Positions 42,651 to 51,231 of a stretch of DNA of 64,000 bases are shown here, piece by piece. The position numbers and the translations under genes are program-made. Origin of the DNA: Novosphingobium terrae (lineage in GTDB: Bacteria > Pseudomonadota > Alphaproteobacteria > Sphingomonadales > Sphingomonadaceae); the NCBI RefSeq assembly GCF_017163935.1, contig NZ_JABVZR010000001.1:2480001-2544000 (forward strand), in the 5' to 3' direction. Numbering within the stretch: the stretch's first letter is position 1; each line of letters starts with the position of its first letter. A model generated the notes under the pieces. The model had not been told where the DNA came from. It made no database searches and worked only from the letters and a program-made list of their open reading frames with translations.

Positions 42651-45407
42651 TCACAGCCCGGCCCCCGCTGCCTTGGCGGCCGCTGGCGTGGGCATGGCGG
42701 CTTGCACAAGGGCAGTCTGGACCTGTCCCGCGCGCTCGTTGATGGCCGATACTAGCTTGCCCCGGTCATTGGTGAAGACCGTCGCAGTCTCCTTGGCGCG
42801 GGAAATCCCAACGTAAAAGCTCTTCTGATCCACCAGATTGGCTGCCTTGCTGTCGGCATGGATCATGACGTGATCGGCGGTACGCCCTTGAGCGGCAAAG
42901 GCCGTGTCCACATAGGCATGGCGGAGATGCTGGTCGCGAGCAGCATCAATGTTCAGCGTTTCAGTCCTCCCGCGTGAAGTCTGGATGGTGGCGCAGCGAG
43001 CCCTTTCGTCCACTGCGACAACCTCGCACCGCCCACCATTGATCCGCCCCACCTGCCGGTCATTGCGGGTGAACTGGATGCGGTCGCCCGCCTTCAATTC
43101 CAGCGATTGGGGCGCAAAGGCTTGGCTCTGCCCGGCTCCCCATTGCCGCAAGCGCCAATCCACCTCCCCGCCACCCTCCGATCTCAGGGTGATGGCTGCT
43201 TTGGCCGGATCGATGGCCTCCACCCGATAAGCCTCGCCCCGGCTCACACCCTTGTCGGCATAATCGCGGGTGAAGCGCACCACATCGCCTTTGTCATAGC
43301 TCAGTGGATCACGGGCCTCGGCACGGGTCAGCCCCTTGTTCGTAAGGCTCTGCATGGTGACAACTGGGCCGGTAAGCACACCCGCTCTGGTGAGCGCATC
43401 GCGAATATCAGCCGTCAGCACATCCCGCCCCTCCCGCGAAGGCTCGATAACAAGGGTACGGATACGCGCCGCTTTGTCCATACCGGCATATTGCTCGGCC
43501 ATGGCGGCAAAGCGTTCGGCCTGATCCGCATTCTCGATAATCCGGCCTCCGCCGCTATCCAGCGCAGCGAGCGCCTTCTTGGCATCACCCTCGATGGAAG
43601 CCAGCACGGCCTCTTTCGTGGCCTCATTGGTCTGCCGGACAATCTCGCTTAGTTTCGCGGTTTCCATCCCGGCGCCCTGCAATTGGGCAAAGGCCGCGCC
43701 CGCCTCGACCGATCCAAGCTGCTGCACATCCCCTACCAACACCACGCGGGCATTGTGCCGTTCAGCGAGGTCAAAGAGCCGGGCAGTATCGCGGGCCGAC
43801 AGTAAGGATGCCTCATCGACAATCCACGCGGCGGGCTGCCCCTGATTGGGCAGCTCTGGCGACAGCAGATGGCGGGCGACAGTATCGCTCCTTGCGCCTA
43901 GCGCCTCGCCCAGCACCATCGCAGCTGACGCAGTTGGGGCCAAGGCAATGATCTGCACACCCTGCGCCTCGGCCTCGTGGGCAAAGGTCGCTAAAACGGT
44001 CGTGGTCTTGGCCGTGCCCGCATAGCCTTGCAATGCTGTGATACGGTTTTCGCTGGACAGAAGCTGCTCGGTGGCGGCCCGCTGGTCGGCATTCCAGCCA
44101 AAGCCCACCCGCTCCGCCTGAGCCGAGGCGGTAGCCACGGCTTTGGCTGCGGCAAGCGGCGATGCGATAGAAGACAATGTCCCGCGCCCTTCCGCCTCGA
44201 TCCGCAGCATCTTTGTCTCGATCTCGACATTCTGGCGGGTAGTGAAGCCAGAAAACTCGGCGCCGCGCCGGTCCAGAAAGGTCCGGTCGATTAATTCGCC
44301 CTGTTTCGTGGCGGCAGCGATAGCCTCGCCAATCTGGGCATATCCCACTTTGCCCAGCCCGGCTCGCCCGGCCTCTTCCTGCAAGGCGGCGGCGGAAAAC
44401 ACCGATTGCCGCTCGCCCAGCTTCTCAGCTGCATGCGCAACGGCCCGATCTGCCATGGTTGCCTGCCGGGCCATATCCGCCCGGTGAGATGGGCTTGCCG
44501 CTCTGGCCTCGGCCTGTTCGATCATGGCCAACCGGGTTGCCGGGCCGAAACCGACTTGTTTGGCGGTTTCTCGCCATTCGGCAACTAGGGTGGTGTGATC
44601 GGTGGCAACCTTGGCGGCGCGGGTGTCGAGCGTAGCCATCTGCTTTTCGGCGGCACTGGCGGTATCACGCGAGGAGCCGCGTTCCCCCAGCGCCGCCTCG
44701 ATCTCGGCGCTACGGGTGCTGAACGCCGCAATGACCTCCACGGACAGGCCCTTGATCTCGAACATGGAGTCCTTGCCCGGCTCGATCTCATAGCCAAGCT
44801 CCCGCACTTTCACGGCCAGCTCCTGCCGGTAGATCGCGCCGATTTGCTTCTGAAGCTGGTAGATCGCGCGGGGTTCAAGACTGCGCCACGCGCCATCCTC
44901 GCCCTGTGTCACATTCATGATGACGTTATGGGTATGAAGCTGCGGGTCTTGCGCCCGGCTCGTGCCATGCTGGAAACTGGCAACGACAAGATTGCCGGTC
45001 GCCTCCCGGTTGACGCTGCCGCCCTCCCTGACACGGGTAGCCGCCATATGCTGTTCAACGTGAGCCATCGCCGTTTGCACCGCTTCGCCATGGGCTACGA
45101 TCAGCCTGCGGTCGCCCGCAACCTCGGCCATCACCGAAACGGACTTGGGCGCGCTTAGGGTAACATCCCAGCCGGGGCGATGCTCAAGCTGGCCTCCCCG
45201 GAAGGTGCCAAGCTGCTGATCGCCAACCTTCCCTTCCAAAAGGTCGCGGAACTGTTCGCGGTCCACCTCGCCGGACAGGCCGAGGACCTGCGCGCCTTTG
45301 CCCTGCCATTGCGAGGGCGAAGGGCCACCCTCCGAATAATAGTCGTCAGCCTCGTAATAGCTGGCGGCCTGTGCCGAACTGGTCAGCGCGGAAACGGAGG
45401 CCACCAT
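42651..45407 (-). CDS. MobF-family conjugative relaxase/helicase (TrwC/TraA-like)
   Basis: The product has 918 residues from ATG 45407, which overlaps the TraD stop (TGATG). The N-terminal relaxase has paired tyrosines (SYYEADDYYSEG), the strand HRPGWDVTLSAPKSVSV and the three-His metal site DPQLHTHNVIMN. The C-terminal RecD2-like helicase has Walker A LQGYAGTAKTTTVL and Walker B WIVDEASLLS. It nicks oriT and unwinds the transferred strand. A frame extending to 45503 runs into TraD and is less likely. It is the third gene of a trwA-trwB-trwC-like order. Confidence 0.93.
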   Translation of the reverse strand: MVASVSALTSSAQAASYYEADDYYSEGGPSPSQWQGKGAQVLGLSGEVDREQFRDLLEGKVGDQQLGTFRGGQLEHRPGWDVTLSAPKSVSVMAEVAGDRRLIVAHGEAVQTAMAHVEQHMAATRVREGGSVNREATGNLVVASFQHGTSRAQDPQLHTHNVIMNVTQGEDGAWRSLEPRAIYQLQKQIGAIYRQELAVKVRELGYEIEPGKDSMFEIKGLSVEVIAAFSTRSAEIEAALGERGSSRDTASAAEKQMATLDTRAAKVATDHTTLVAEWRETAKQVGFGPATRLAMIEQAEARAASPSHRADMARQATMADRAVAHAAEKLGERQSVFSAAALQEEAGRAGLGKVGYAQIGEAIAAATKQGELIDRTFLDRRGAEFSGFTTRQNVEIETKMLRIEAEGRGTLSSIASPLAAAKAVATASAQAERVGFGWNADQRAATEQLLSSENRITALQGYAGTAKTTTVLATFAHEAEAQGVQIIALAPTASAAMVLGEALGARSDTVARHLLSPELPNQGQPAAWIVDEASLLSARDTARLFDLAERHNARVVLVGDVQQLGSVEAGAAFAQLQGAGMETAKLSEIVRQTNEATKEAVLASIEGDAKKALAALDSGGGRIIENADQAERFAAMAEQYAGMDKAARIRTLVIEPSREGRDVLTADIRDALTRAGVLTGPVVTMQSLTNKGLTRAEARDPLSYDKGDVVRFTRDYADKGVSRGEAYRVEAIDPAKAAITLRSEGGGEVDWRLRQWGAGQSQAFAPQSLELKAGDRIQFTRNDRQVGRINGGRCEVVAVDERARCATIQTSRGRTETLNIDAARDQHLRHAYVDTAFAAQGRTADHVMIHADSKAANLVDQKSFYVGISRAKETATVFTNDRGKLVSAINERAGQVQTALVQAAMPTPAAAKAAGAGL

Positions 45408-47263
45408 CACACTGGCCCCTGAGTGCGGGGTGATGACGATGGGGGCAATGTCCCCTCGGGCGTCGGGGACGACGGCGGCGCGGCGGCGGTCGTCCTTTCC
45501 CAAAGGGTGTTCTTGGGATCGCCGGGAAGGAAACCCGCCATGCGCGCAGGACCGCGCCGCGCGATATGATCTGCGGCCAATTTGATACGCGCCACCGGCA
45601 GGCCATCGGGAAAGAGAAGATACCCCTCGAATTTGGGCAGGCGTAATTCGCTCTCCAGCACGGCAGGCCGCATCTTCCGCGTCACCCCCAAGGTGGTGCG
45701 AGGCCCATCATCGCCCTCGGCCAGCGCATCGGTCATCGTATGAATCTCGACCTCGCATTCCCCGATGGTCTGGCTGGCCCATTGCCGGGTTTCGCTGTCG
45801 ATGATTTGCAGGAACAGCTTGGTGTTGCAGCAGCCCAGCATGGATTCGGCAATCTGCGGCCCATAGCGGTGCTGCATCTGCCCCAGCGCCTGAAAAGTCA
45901 GGATCGCGGCGGCGCCGAACTTGCGGCCTTCGGGCAGGAGCCGCGCCAGATTATCGACGCGAGGAAGATCGGCCAACTCGTCCAGCACGAACCAGATACG
46001 CCGGTCGGGCGAAGGCGGCAGGCCAAGTACGGCGCTGGCGGCGCATTCCAGCCAGCAGGCGAGCAAGGGCTTCGACGCCTCGAAATAGTCCTCCTTGCGC
46101 GGAACGAAGATCCAAGGGCGGGCGCCCTTCCGCTTGTCCAGCCCGTGGATGAAGTCACGAAAAGCGAAGGGCGTGCCCCCGCTGTCCTCGATGCGGAGGA
46201 ACTGGATCAGGTCGGCGGCTTTGGCGAGCATGAACAAGACGCTGCCTGTTGCCCGGTCGGCATCGTCCGCGAAGGTTCGGGCTGATGAGCTCGTGGCCAG
46301 CCATTCCTTCAGATCATCCTTGGTGCGATTTTGCAGAGCATGCAGCAGGTCGGCCAAGGTGCATTTCCCGTCGCGCCAGAGCGCGCGGATCATGTTGGCG
46401 ACAAGGATGCGGCTGGTGTCGAGCCACACATCGCTGTCGTGCTGGCCGGTCTCGGTGATTAGCTGGTGCGCGATCCGGTCGGCGTCGGCGGGATGTTTCA
46501 TCTCGGCGAAGGGCGACCAGAAGGCGCAGCGGGCATCGAACGGGTTCAGGACGATGTCGCCCCGCTCGGGCCTGTAATAGTGGGCGATGAACTCTCCGCT
46601 GGTGTCGTAGACCAAGGCGGCTTCACCCCGCGCCTCGATACCGTCAAGCAACTGGCGCAGGGCGGTCGTCTTGCCTGAACCGGTCGTGCCGATCATTGCC
46701 ATATGGCGCGTTTCCAGCCGCGAAGGGATTGGCACAGTGCCGATAGACAGGGGAGCCTTACCCGCCTCTTTGCGGGTCAGCTTGGCCAAATCCTTCTCGG
46801 TCGTCGTCGCCGTTCCGGCAATCCATCGGTCGGCCAACAGCTTCTCGCGGCGGTAGAGCGTTACACGACGCCGGGCAAGCAAGAGGCCAAACGAGCCCGT
46901 GAAGCCAAGCAAGCCGCCCCATTTGGCAAAGGTCCAGACCTGCCTGACCCTCCGCTGAAAGTAGGGGTGCGCGATGATCTGGCGTGCCGATCTGCCCGGA
47001 AGCACCTGCCCCCCGATATGGACATCGACCTCGGTATCCTTGGCCCAAGCCGATACGACCCATAGCTTAGCCTGGGCCCAGTGATACGTCTCGGTGGCGA
47101 CAATCGCGTCCCGGCCTGCCATCCCATAGGGCAAGGCCATCCCGACTAGTGCGGTTGAGACAAGCATGGCGATAGCTTGCCGTTTGAATTGGGCGACGCT
47201 TCTGCCTTGCTGCTGCTTGTGCAAGGCATCGGCGTGGATACGGCGATCATGAGGGCCGGTCAT
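45407..47263 (-). CDS. Type IV coupling protein (TraD/TrwB/VirD4 family)
   Basis: This 618-residue membrane ATPase has two N-terminal TM helices (about 32-50 and 112-130), Walker A MIGTTGSGKTTALRQ near residue 190 and Walker B WFVLDELADLPRVDNL. The C-terminal region ends in a Pro/Ser-rich tail. It connects the relaxosome to a mating channel and pumps DNA. The mating channel itself is not encoded in this element. The gene overlaps the RHH gene upstream (ATGA at 47260-47263) and the relaxase downstream. Confidence 0.93.
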   Translation of the reverse strand: MTGPHDRRIHADALHKQQQGRSVAQFKRQAIAMLVSTALVGMALPYGMAGRDAIVATETYHWAQAKLWVVSAWAKDTEVDVHIGGQVLPGRSARQIIAHPYFQRRVRQVWTFAKWGGLLGFTGSFGLLLARRRVTLYRREKLLADRWIAGTATTTEKDLAKLTRKEAGKAPLSIGTVPIPSRLETRHMAMIGTTGSGKTTALRQLLDGIEARGEAALVYDTSGEFIAHYYRPERGDIVLNPFDARCAFWSPFAEMKHPADADRIAHQLITETGQHDSDVWLDTSRILVANMIRALWRDGKCTLADLLHALQNRTKDDLKEWLATSSSARTFADDADRATGSVLFMLAKAADLIQFLRIEDSGGTPFAFRDFIHGLDKRKGARPWIFVPRKEDYFEASKPLLACWLECAASAVLGLPPSPDRRIWFVLDELADLPRVDNLARLLPEGRKFGAAAILTFQALGQMQHRYGPQIAESMLGCCNTKLFLQIIDSETRQWASQTIGECEVEIHTMTDALAEGDDGPRTTLGVTRKMRPAVLESELRLPKFEGYLLFPDGLPVARIKLAADHIARRGPARMAGFLPGDPKNTLWERTTAAAPPSSPTPEGTLPPSSSPRTQGPV

Positions 47264-47631
47264 CGTCTGTCCTCCCGTGCCAGCCGACGCTGGCGATTAT
47301 AGGCCGCGTTGATTTCGGTGGTGATGGCCTCATCGCTCTGGCGCTGGCCCGTGGCGGCGCTGCGCGCATAGCAATAGGCGGCGCAGGCGGTGAACAGCGC
47401 CCGGTCGAGCATCCGCTCGGCGTCCACCATGCGGGTGCTGACCATCGCCAGTTCCGCGATGATCTCCCTGCCGGACGTGTCACGGGCGGGCGGGTTGGCC
47501 AGCGCCGCCACCCCGGCTTTGACGCTTCGCTGAAGCAGGGCGTAGACGCTTGTGCCGTCGCGCTCGGCCAAGGCGCGGAGCGCCTTATCGAGCGAGGCGG
47601 GCAAGCGGACGGTGTGCTGAACCGGCCTCAT
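47260..47631 (-). CDS. Ribbon-helix-helix-like mobilization accessory protein
   Basis: This 123-residue protein begins with an RHH-like strand (MRPVQHTVRLPASLDKALRA) followed by helices, and ends in a basic segment (YNRQRRLAREDRR). GGAGG before ATG 47631 fixes the start. Its place directly before a TraD and MobF gene matches TrwA of R388, which binds oriT and stimulates the coupling ATPase. Equivalent function is inferred from position and fold. It overlaps TraD by 4 bp. Confidence 0.75.
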   Translation of the reverse strand: MRPVQHTVRLPASLDKALRALAERDGTSVYALLQRSVKAGVAALANPPARDTSGREIIAELAMVSTRMVDAERMLDRALFTACAAYCYARSAATGQRQSDEAITTEINAAYNRQRRLAREDRR

Positions 47632-47838
47632 CGGGCCGCCTCCTTGGGAGTGCGCGGAGAACTCCCGAAAAGCCCCGGAATTGAGGCATTCCGACAACGG
47701 GCCGGGGCGGCGCACTCGCGGCGCACTCGCCAAAACTGGCGGAAAACAGGCATGCACCCGTGCGTGAGGTGTGTATCTGAATTGCTGGCTCGATGCGTAG
47801 CATCGCAGCCCCGCCACCTTGCGGTTTGGAGGTTCGGC
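47632..47838. other. Candidate oriT region
   Basis: This 207-bp gene-free segment directly upstream of the RHH/TraD/MobF operon is where R388-type elements carry oriT. It contains a tandem 11-bp direct repeat CGGCGCACTCG (47708-47718, 47719-47729), a palindrome CGATGC-gta-GCATCG (47791-47805), GGAAT/ATTCC arms, and GTGTATCTG at about 47771-47779, loosely resembling MobF nic regions (R388: GTGTATTGTCTATA). The nic site is not proven. Confidence 0.45.
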
Positions 47839-48444
47839 TCAGTCACGGGCCAGCCTCCTTCCGCAGAGGGCACAAGGCGGCGAGAGAACATCGCGAAGTT
47901 CGCAATCGCGGGGCCGAACTGTCTCAACATCACGCCCATTGGCCGATGCTTGCTCCGCCGCCCATGCCGCGATCATGACCTTGGCAGCAGGATCAGCCAC
48001 GCCCCTGTCGATGGCGTCGGTTCCCTCTGGCAGGGAATAGAGGTCCTGATCACGCGCCCATGCCCGGATCGCTGTTTCTATGGCGTCCTGCATCTTGCGG
48101 TGCAGAGCCTTCGCCTCGAACGGGTCAAGGTGGGCCGTGGCGCCAAGGGTGAGGACCAGACCACCGAGGGGAAGCCAATAACTATCCACCTCTTGCCATG
48201 GCCCATCGATCCGGCAGGTGGATGTGTCGCCCCGGTAGATGTCGATGGGAGGGCGTTCGCCTTGCATCGACCGGCTCAGGAAGAAGCGAAGTGCTTCGCC
48301 GTCCTGTTCATCGGCGGTGATCCTGTCGAGCATTCGGCTTAGATAGGCAGCCTCGCGGGCATCGATGCGGGTGCGATAGGTGACTTTGCCGTCACGGCGC
48401 AAAAGGTCAGAAAGCCGGTCCACGGCCTTGCGGGAAACAGGCAT
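47839..48444 (-). CDS. Unknown mobile-element protein, 201 aa
   Basis: I do not recognise this family. ATG 48444 has AAAGGA 6 bases upstream. The N-terminal half is helical and basic (SRKAVDRLSDLLRRDGKVTY, then RTRIDAREAAYLSRMLDRIT); the middle contains VDSYWLPLGGLVLTLGATAH. The C-terminus has a Cys pair (CALCGRR) with another Cys nearby (RDCELRD), possibly a small zinc site. There is no signal peptide. Its location between the AlpA-like regulator and the mobilization genes suggests an element-specific accessory role. Confidence 0.7.
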   Translation of the reverse strand: MPVSRKAVDRLSDLLRRDGKVTYRTRIDAREAAYLSRMLDRITADEQDGEALRFFLSRSMQGERPPIDIYRGDTSTCRIDGPWQEVDSYWLPLGGLVLTLGATAHLDPFEAKALHRKMQDAIETAIRAWARDQDLYSLPEGTDAIDRGVADPAAKVMIAAWAAEQASANGRDVETVRPRDCELRDVLSPPCALCGRRLARD

Positions 48445-48549
48445 GGGGCATCCTTTCGTGAAAATCACGGTTGCGGGAACAAAGGTGTGGGGGAGCAGTC
48501 GCGGAGCGGCCCGCCATTCAAAAGGCTGGGGCCGTGCCGCGTCTGCGGA

Positions 48550-48723
48550 TCAGAGCGACGTTCGGATCTGCGCCAGCTTCTTGATGGACTCGGTGGTAAG
48601 CAAGGTACGCCTGCCGATCTTGATGGCGACCAATCCGCCGGATTTGATCAGGGCGTAAACGGAGGACCGACCGACGCCCAGCGCCTTGGCGGTTTCATTG
48701 ATGGATATGGCAAGGGTTTCCAT
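48550..48723 (-). CDS. AlpA/excisionase-type DNA-binding protein
   Basis: This 57-residue MerR-like helix-turn-helix protein carries ISINETAKALGVGRSSVYAL, then IKSGGLVAIKIGRRTLLTTE, the usual excisionase-family wing ending in IKKLAQIRTSL. ATG 48723 has AAGGAG 6 bases upstream; the two earlier in-frame codons do not. Such proteins act as recombination directionality factors or as activators of integrase genes. Direct repeats at 48845-48877 lie upstream and could be its sites. Confidence 0.85.
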   Translation of the reverse strand: METLAISINETAKALGVGRSSVYALIKSGGLVAIKIGRRTLLTTESIKKLAQIRTSL

Positions 48724-48844
48724 GTGCATCTCCTTGGTTGCCGATTCGCGGCGGGAGACCATTCAATTTGCACACGTTTGCCGGTGTGTCGTCCAGTTAT
48801 GAAAAATTTGCGGAAAACCGCAGAAAGCTGCGGGTGTCCGCGCA

Positions 48845-48877
48845 ATCCAGAAATGAGTTCGCGTCATCCAGAAATGA
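48845..48877. repeat. Two 12-bp direct repeats upstream of the AlpA-like gene
   Basis: ATCCAGAAATGA occurs at 48845-48856 and again at 48866-48877, exactly 21 bp apart (two helical turns). They lie in the 191-bp gap between the AlpA-like gene and the STN-fusion gene, next to TGCGG/CCGCA inverted segments (about 48807-48820). The spacing suits a cooperatively bound protein. Confidence 0.6.
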
Positions 48878-48914
48878 TTTTCTTCCCTAACCAGACCGCT
48901 CCAAGGGTGGCGCG

Positions 48915-50441
48915 CTACCTTGAAATCCGCAGCCGCTCGCCCGCGTCTGGCATAGTCTGAGATTGAACCGCCGCCACGATAGGAGGGCTGGTCTTGTTGC
49001 AATAGCGGATGGTGATGGTGTCCCCCCGGATCGCCGAGCAAACACCGGAGCCACGAAGAATATCGGCAAGCGCATCGAAGGTGCTGACCTTCGCGTGATA
49101 CCCACCTGCCCACCGGATGGCCAAAATGTCATCGGTCGCCTTGATCCGATAACCGGCCTTTTTTGCTATTGCCGATACAGCGCCTAAAACCGTGTCGGCG
49201 TTCACATCGAAATCCAGCACAGCAGATGGGATGGCAGGCTCGTAACGATCAGCCGGTGCATGATGGGTGACGATCATCCGCAGTAGACCGCCGTCAGAAC
49301 CGGCGAAAAAAAGAAACACGCTGACCAACGCAATCGCTATGCGGCGTGACCAAATCGAAGATCTATAGGAGCGCCGTAGCCGTATGCTATTGACCGGAAT
49401 AAGGCGGCGCCAGCAGGGCCCTGATGGCCTTGCCCTGCTCACAACCCTTGAGGCGCCTTGCAAAGCCTTAGCCTGAATGTGGAGCTGAGGAACCGCTACC
49501 GCCGCTAGTGCTGCCACAGATGGAAGCATCGGCACCACTGGCTGCACGATAAGCGACGTGTGGTGATCGGCGCAAACCTGAATGACACTTTTTTCAAGTT
49601 CTTCCACCCGCTCGAACGCCCATGCCAACTCTTGAGGAGAAATGCGGTAGGTGTCCCCATAACGTGCTTCAATGTACGCCCGGCGGATACATGCGAAGGC
49701 CCGCCGCTCGAAATGTGTTTCTCTCGGCCATGCATCCCGCAAGCGAATATCCAACGCCTCTGCCGCCTCACGCAATTCGTCCAGCGCATGGATGCGAGGG
49801 CCGTAAAGTGTCACTGACCATAGGGCACAGAGATAGAGGTGTTCACATGCCTGATGCAGGAGCAACGCGGCCATGGGCGCATTGCTCTGGTTCCGGTAAA
49901 AGGCCGCGCCAGCGAGAAAGTCACGGCCCCGCGTATGCCAGCGCTGAAATTCGGCGAAGCCGCGCCCCGCGCGGTCCAACGCTGGCAGGCGGCGAGGTGA
50001 TTGCAGGCGCAAACCCTCCATCTGGTAGAGGGCGATACCCTTTTCCGCGACGGCGACAAAATGGGGGACACCATCGAGAAGGGAGCGGTTGACCCTATCC
50101 AGACCTTCGACCGTCAGGCGGATCGGGTGAGCTAACTCTCCGAACTCCCATGCCCGTTGGAGCCGGTCGCGCACGATCCGCCAATCCCGTTGACTCCGTG
50201 CCAGTCGAGCGTGATTGACTATCGCCACCAGATGGAATGCTTCTCCCGGCGCGATTTCCTGCCAGTCTTCCGCCACATGACGCCCATGAAGGATAAGCGC
50301 AAGGATGCGACCATTCCGACGATGTTCTGAACACCCGCCCTTGGTTATATCCGCAAACGCCTCAAACAGGATCGCCGCAGCGCGGCGTAACTCCTGCTGC
50401 ATCGACCACGGCAGATGGTCGGCATCCGTGCGCAGCATCAT
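48915..50441 (-). CDS. Degenerate nucleotidyltransferase - HEPN - TM - STN fusion protein
   Basis: This 508-residue protein has four parts. Residues about 15-140 resemble the nucleotidyltransferase half of MNT-HEPN proteins, but the usual GS and D-x-D residues are replaced (LILHGRHVAEDW, AFHLVAIVN), so it is probably inactive. About 170-300 is a HEPN domain (APMAALLLHQACEHLYLCAL, RRAYIEARYGDTYRIS). An Arg-rich stretch then precedes one TM helix (RIAIALVSVFLFFAG, about 372-388). The C-terminal 90 residues resemble an STN domain (VLDFDVNADTVLGAVSAIAK, STFDALADILRGSGV) and should be periplasmic. It overlaps the upstream Tat-type gene by 4 bp. The function is unknown. Confidence 0.72.
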   Translation of the reverse strand: MMLRTDADHLPWSMQQELRRAAAILFEAFADITKGGCSEHRRNGRILALILHGRHVAEDWQEIAPGEAFHLVAIVNHARLARSQRDWRIVRDRLQRAWEFGELAHPIRLTVEGLDRVNRSLLDGVPHFVAVAEKGIALYQMEGLRLQSPRRLPALDRAGRGFAEFQRWHTRGRDFLAGAAFYRNQSNAPMAALLLHQACEHLYLCALWSVTLYGPRIHALDELREAAEALDIRLRDAWPRETHFERRAFACIRRAYIEARYGDTYRISPQELAWAFERVEELEKSVIQVCADHHTSLIVQPVVPMLPSVAALAAVAVPQLHIQAKALQGASRVVSRARPSGPCWRRLIPVNSIRLRRSYRSSIWSRRIAIALVSVFLFFAGSDGGLLRMIVTHHAPADRYEPAIPSAVLDFDVNADTVLGAVSAIAKKAGYRIKATDDILAIRWAGGYHAKVSTFDALADILRGSGVCSAIRGDTITIRYCNKTSPPIVAAVQSQTMPDAGERLRISR

Positions 50442-51073
50442 GGCCGAAACTCCTGCTGGATGCGTTCCCAGCCCTTTGGGCGGGTATGGCCGGTCACATC
50501 ATGGACACGTTCCAGCAAAGCCCTGATTAGCGAACGGACCTGATCAGCTGTAAACCCGCCATCGTCCATCGGCGGGTCACCGATCAAATGCGGGTAGCCC
50601 CATTTGTAGTAAGGGGTGAGGATAACGGCGAGGCGAGCCATTTCAGGGCAGTCATGCCCTAGGCCGGTGGCGTTGGCGTATGCCAGCACCTTCGAGATAT
50701 CCTGACGAATATACTCGGCATTCCATGGGTCTGGAAAACCCACGTCGAGAAGATGCGCGCACAGCGTGAGCTTCGCGACAGACCCTGCCGTGTGCAGCGT
50801 GGTCCGAATCCGGCCTCCGTGGAAACCACCCTCAATTCCGTAAAATTCGATTTCTGCGCTGTGATAGCGCCTGCGGCTAATCTCTCTGCCCTCCTTGGTC
50901 CGCAAAAGAATGGCTGGCCCATCTCCATATCGTTCATTCAGCGCTGCGATGGCCATCACCGATGGTGAGGCGATCATTGAGGCCACGACAGGAGCAGCAC
51001 CAAGCCCGCGAAGCAGGGCACGGCGGGAAGTACCTTCAATCGAATCACGTTGAGAAGAATCTGGCGAGGTCAT
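50438..51073 (-). CDS. Tat-type signal protein of unknown function
   Basis: This 211-residue protein has a twin-arginine-like N-terminus (TSRRALLRGLGAAPVVASMI) that could direct folded export. The rest is not recognised; it contains ISRRRYHSAEIEFYGIEGGF, HTAGSVAKLTLCAHLLDVGF and a Tyr/Pro-rich LTPYYKWGYPHLIGDPPMDD. GAGGAAGG precedes ATG 51073. Its stop overlaps the start of the HEPN/STN fusion, so the two are made together. A 16-bp inverted repeat and a divergent RHH gene lie upstream. Confidence 0.7.
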   Translation of the reverse strand: MTSPDSSQRDSIEGTSRRALLRGLGAAPVVASMIASPSVMAIAALNERYGDGPAILLRTKEGREISRRRYHSAEIEFYGIEGGFHGGRIRTTLHTAGSVAKLTLCAHLLDVGFPDPWNAEYIRQDISKVLAYANATGLGHDCPEMARLAVILTPYYKWGYPHLIGDPPMDDGGFTADQVRSLIRALLERVHDVTGHTRPKGWERIQQEFRP

Positions 51074-51124
51074 GAGTATGCCTTCCTCGTTTCTGCTTCT
51101 GGCGGCCCAGTGGGCACGGCGGAG

Positions 51125-51189
51125 CGATTAAACGGCACCGCTTATAACCTTAAAAACAGAAACACTCAATAACCGGTGCCGTTTAATCG
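51125..51189. promoter_or_regulatory. 16-bp perfect inverted repeat in a divergent promoter
   Basis: CGATTAAACGGCACCG (51125-51140) and CGGTGCCGTTTAATCG (51174-51189) are exact complements separated by 33 bp of AT-rich DNA that contains TTATAA. They lie between the Tat-type gene (start 51073, minus) and the RHH gene (start 51232, plus). This is the expected setting for a pair of RHH operators bracketing the promoters. Confidence 0.7.
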
Positions 51190-51231
51190 AGTTCCGATTG
51201 AACGAGTGGCGCGCGCCGTTACGACGCAGGT

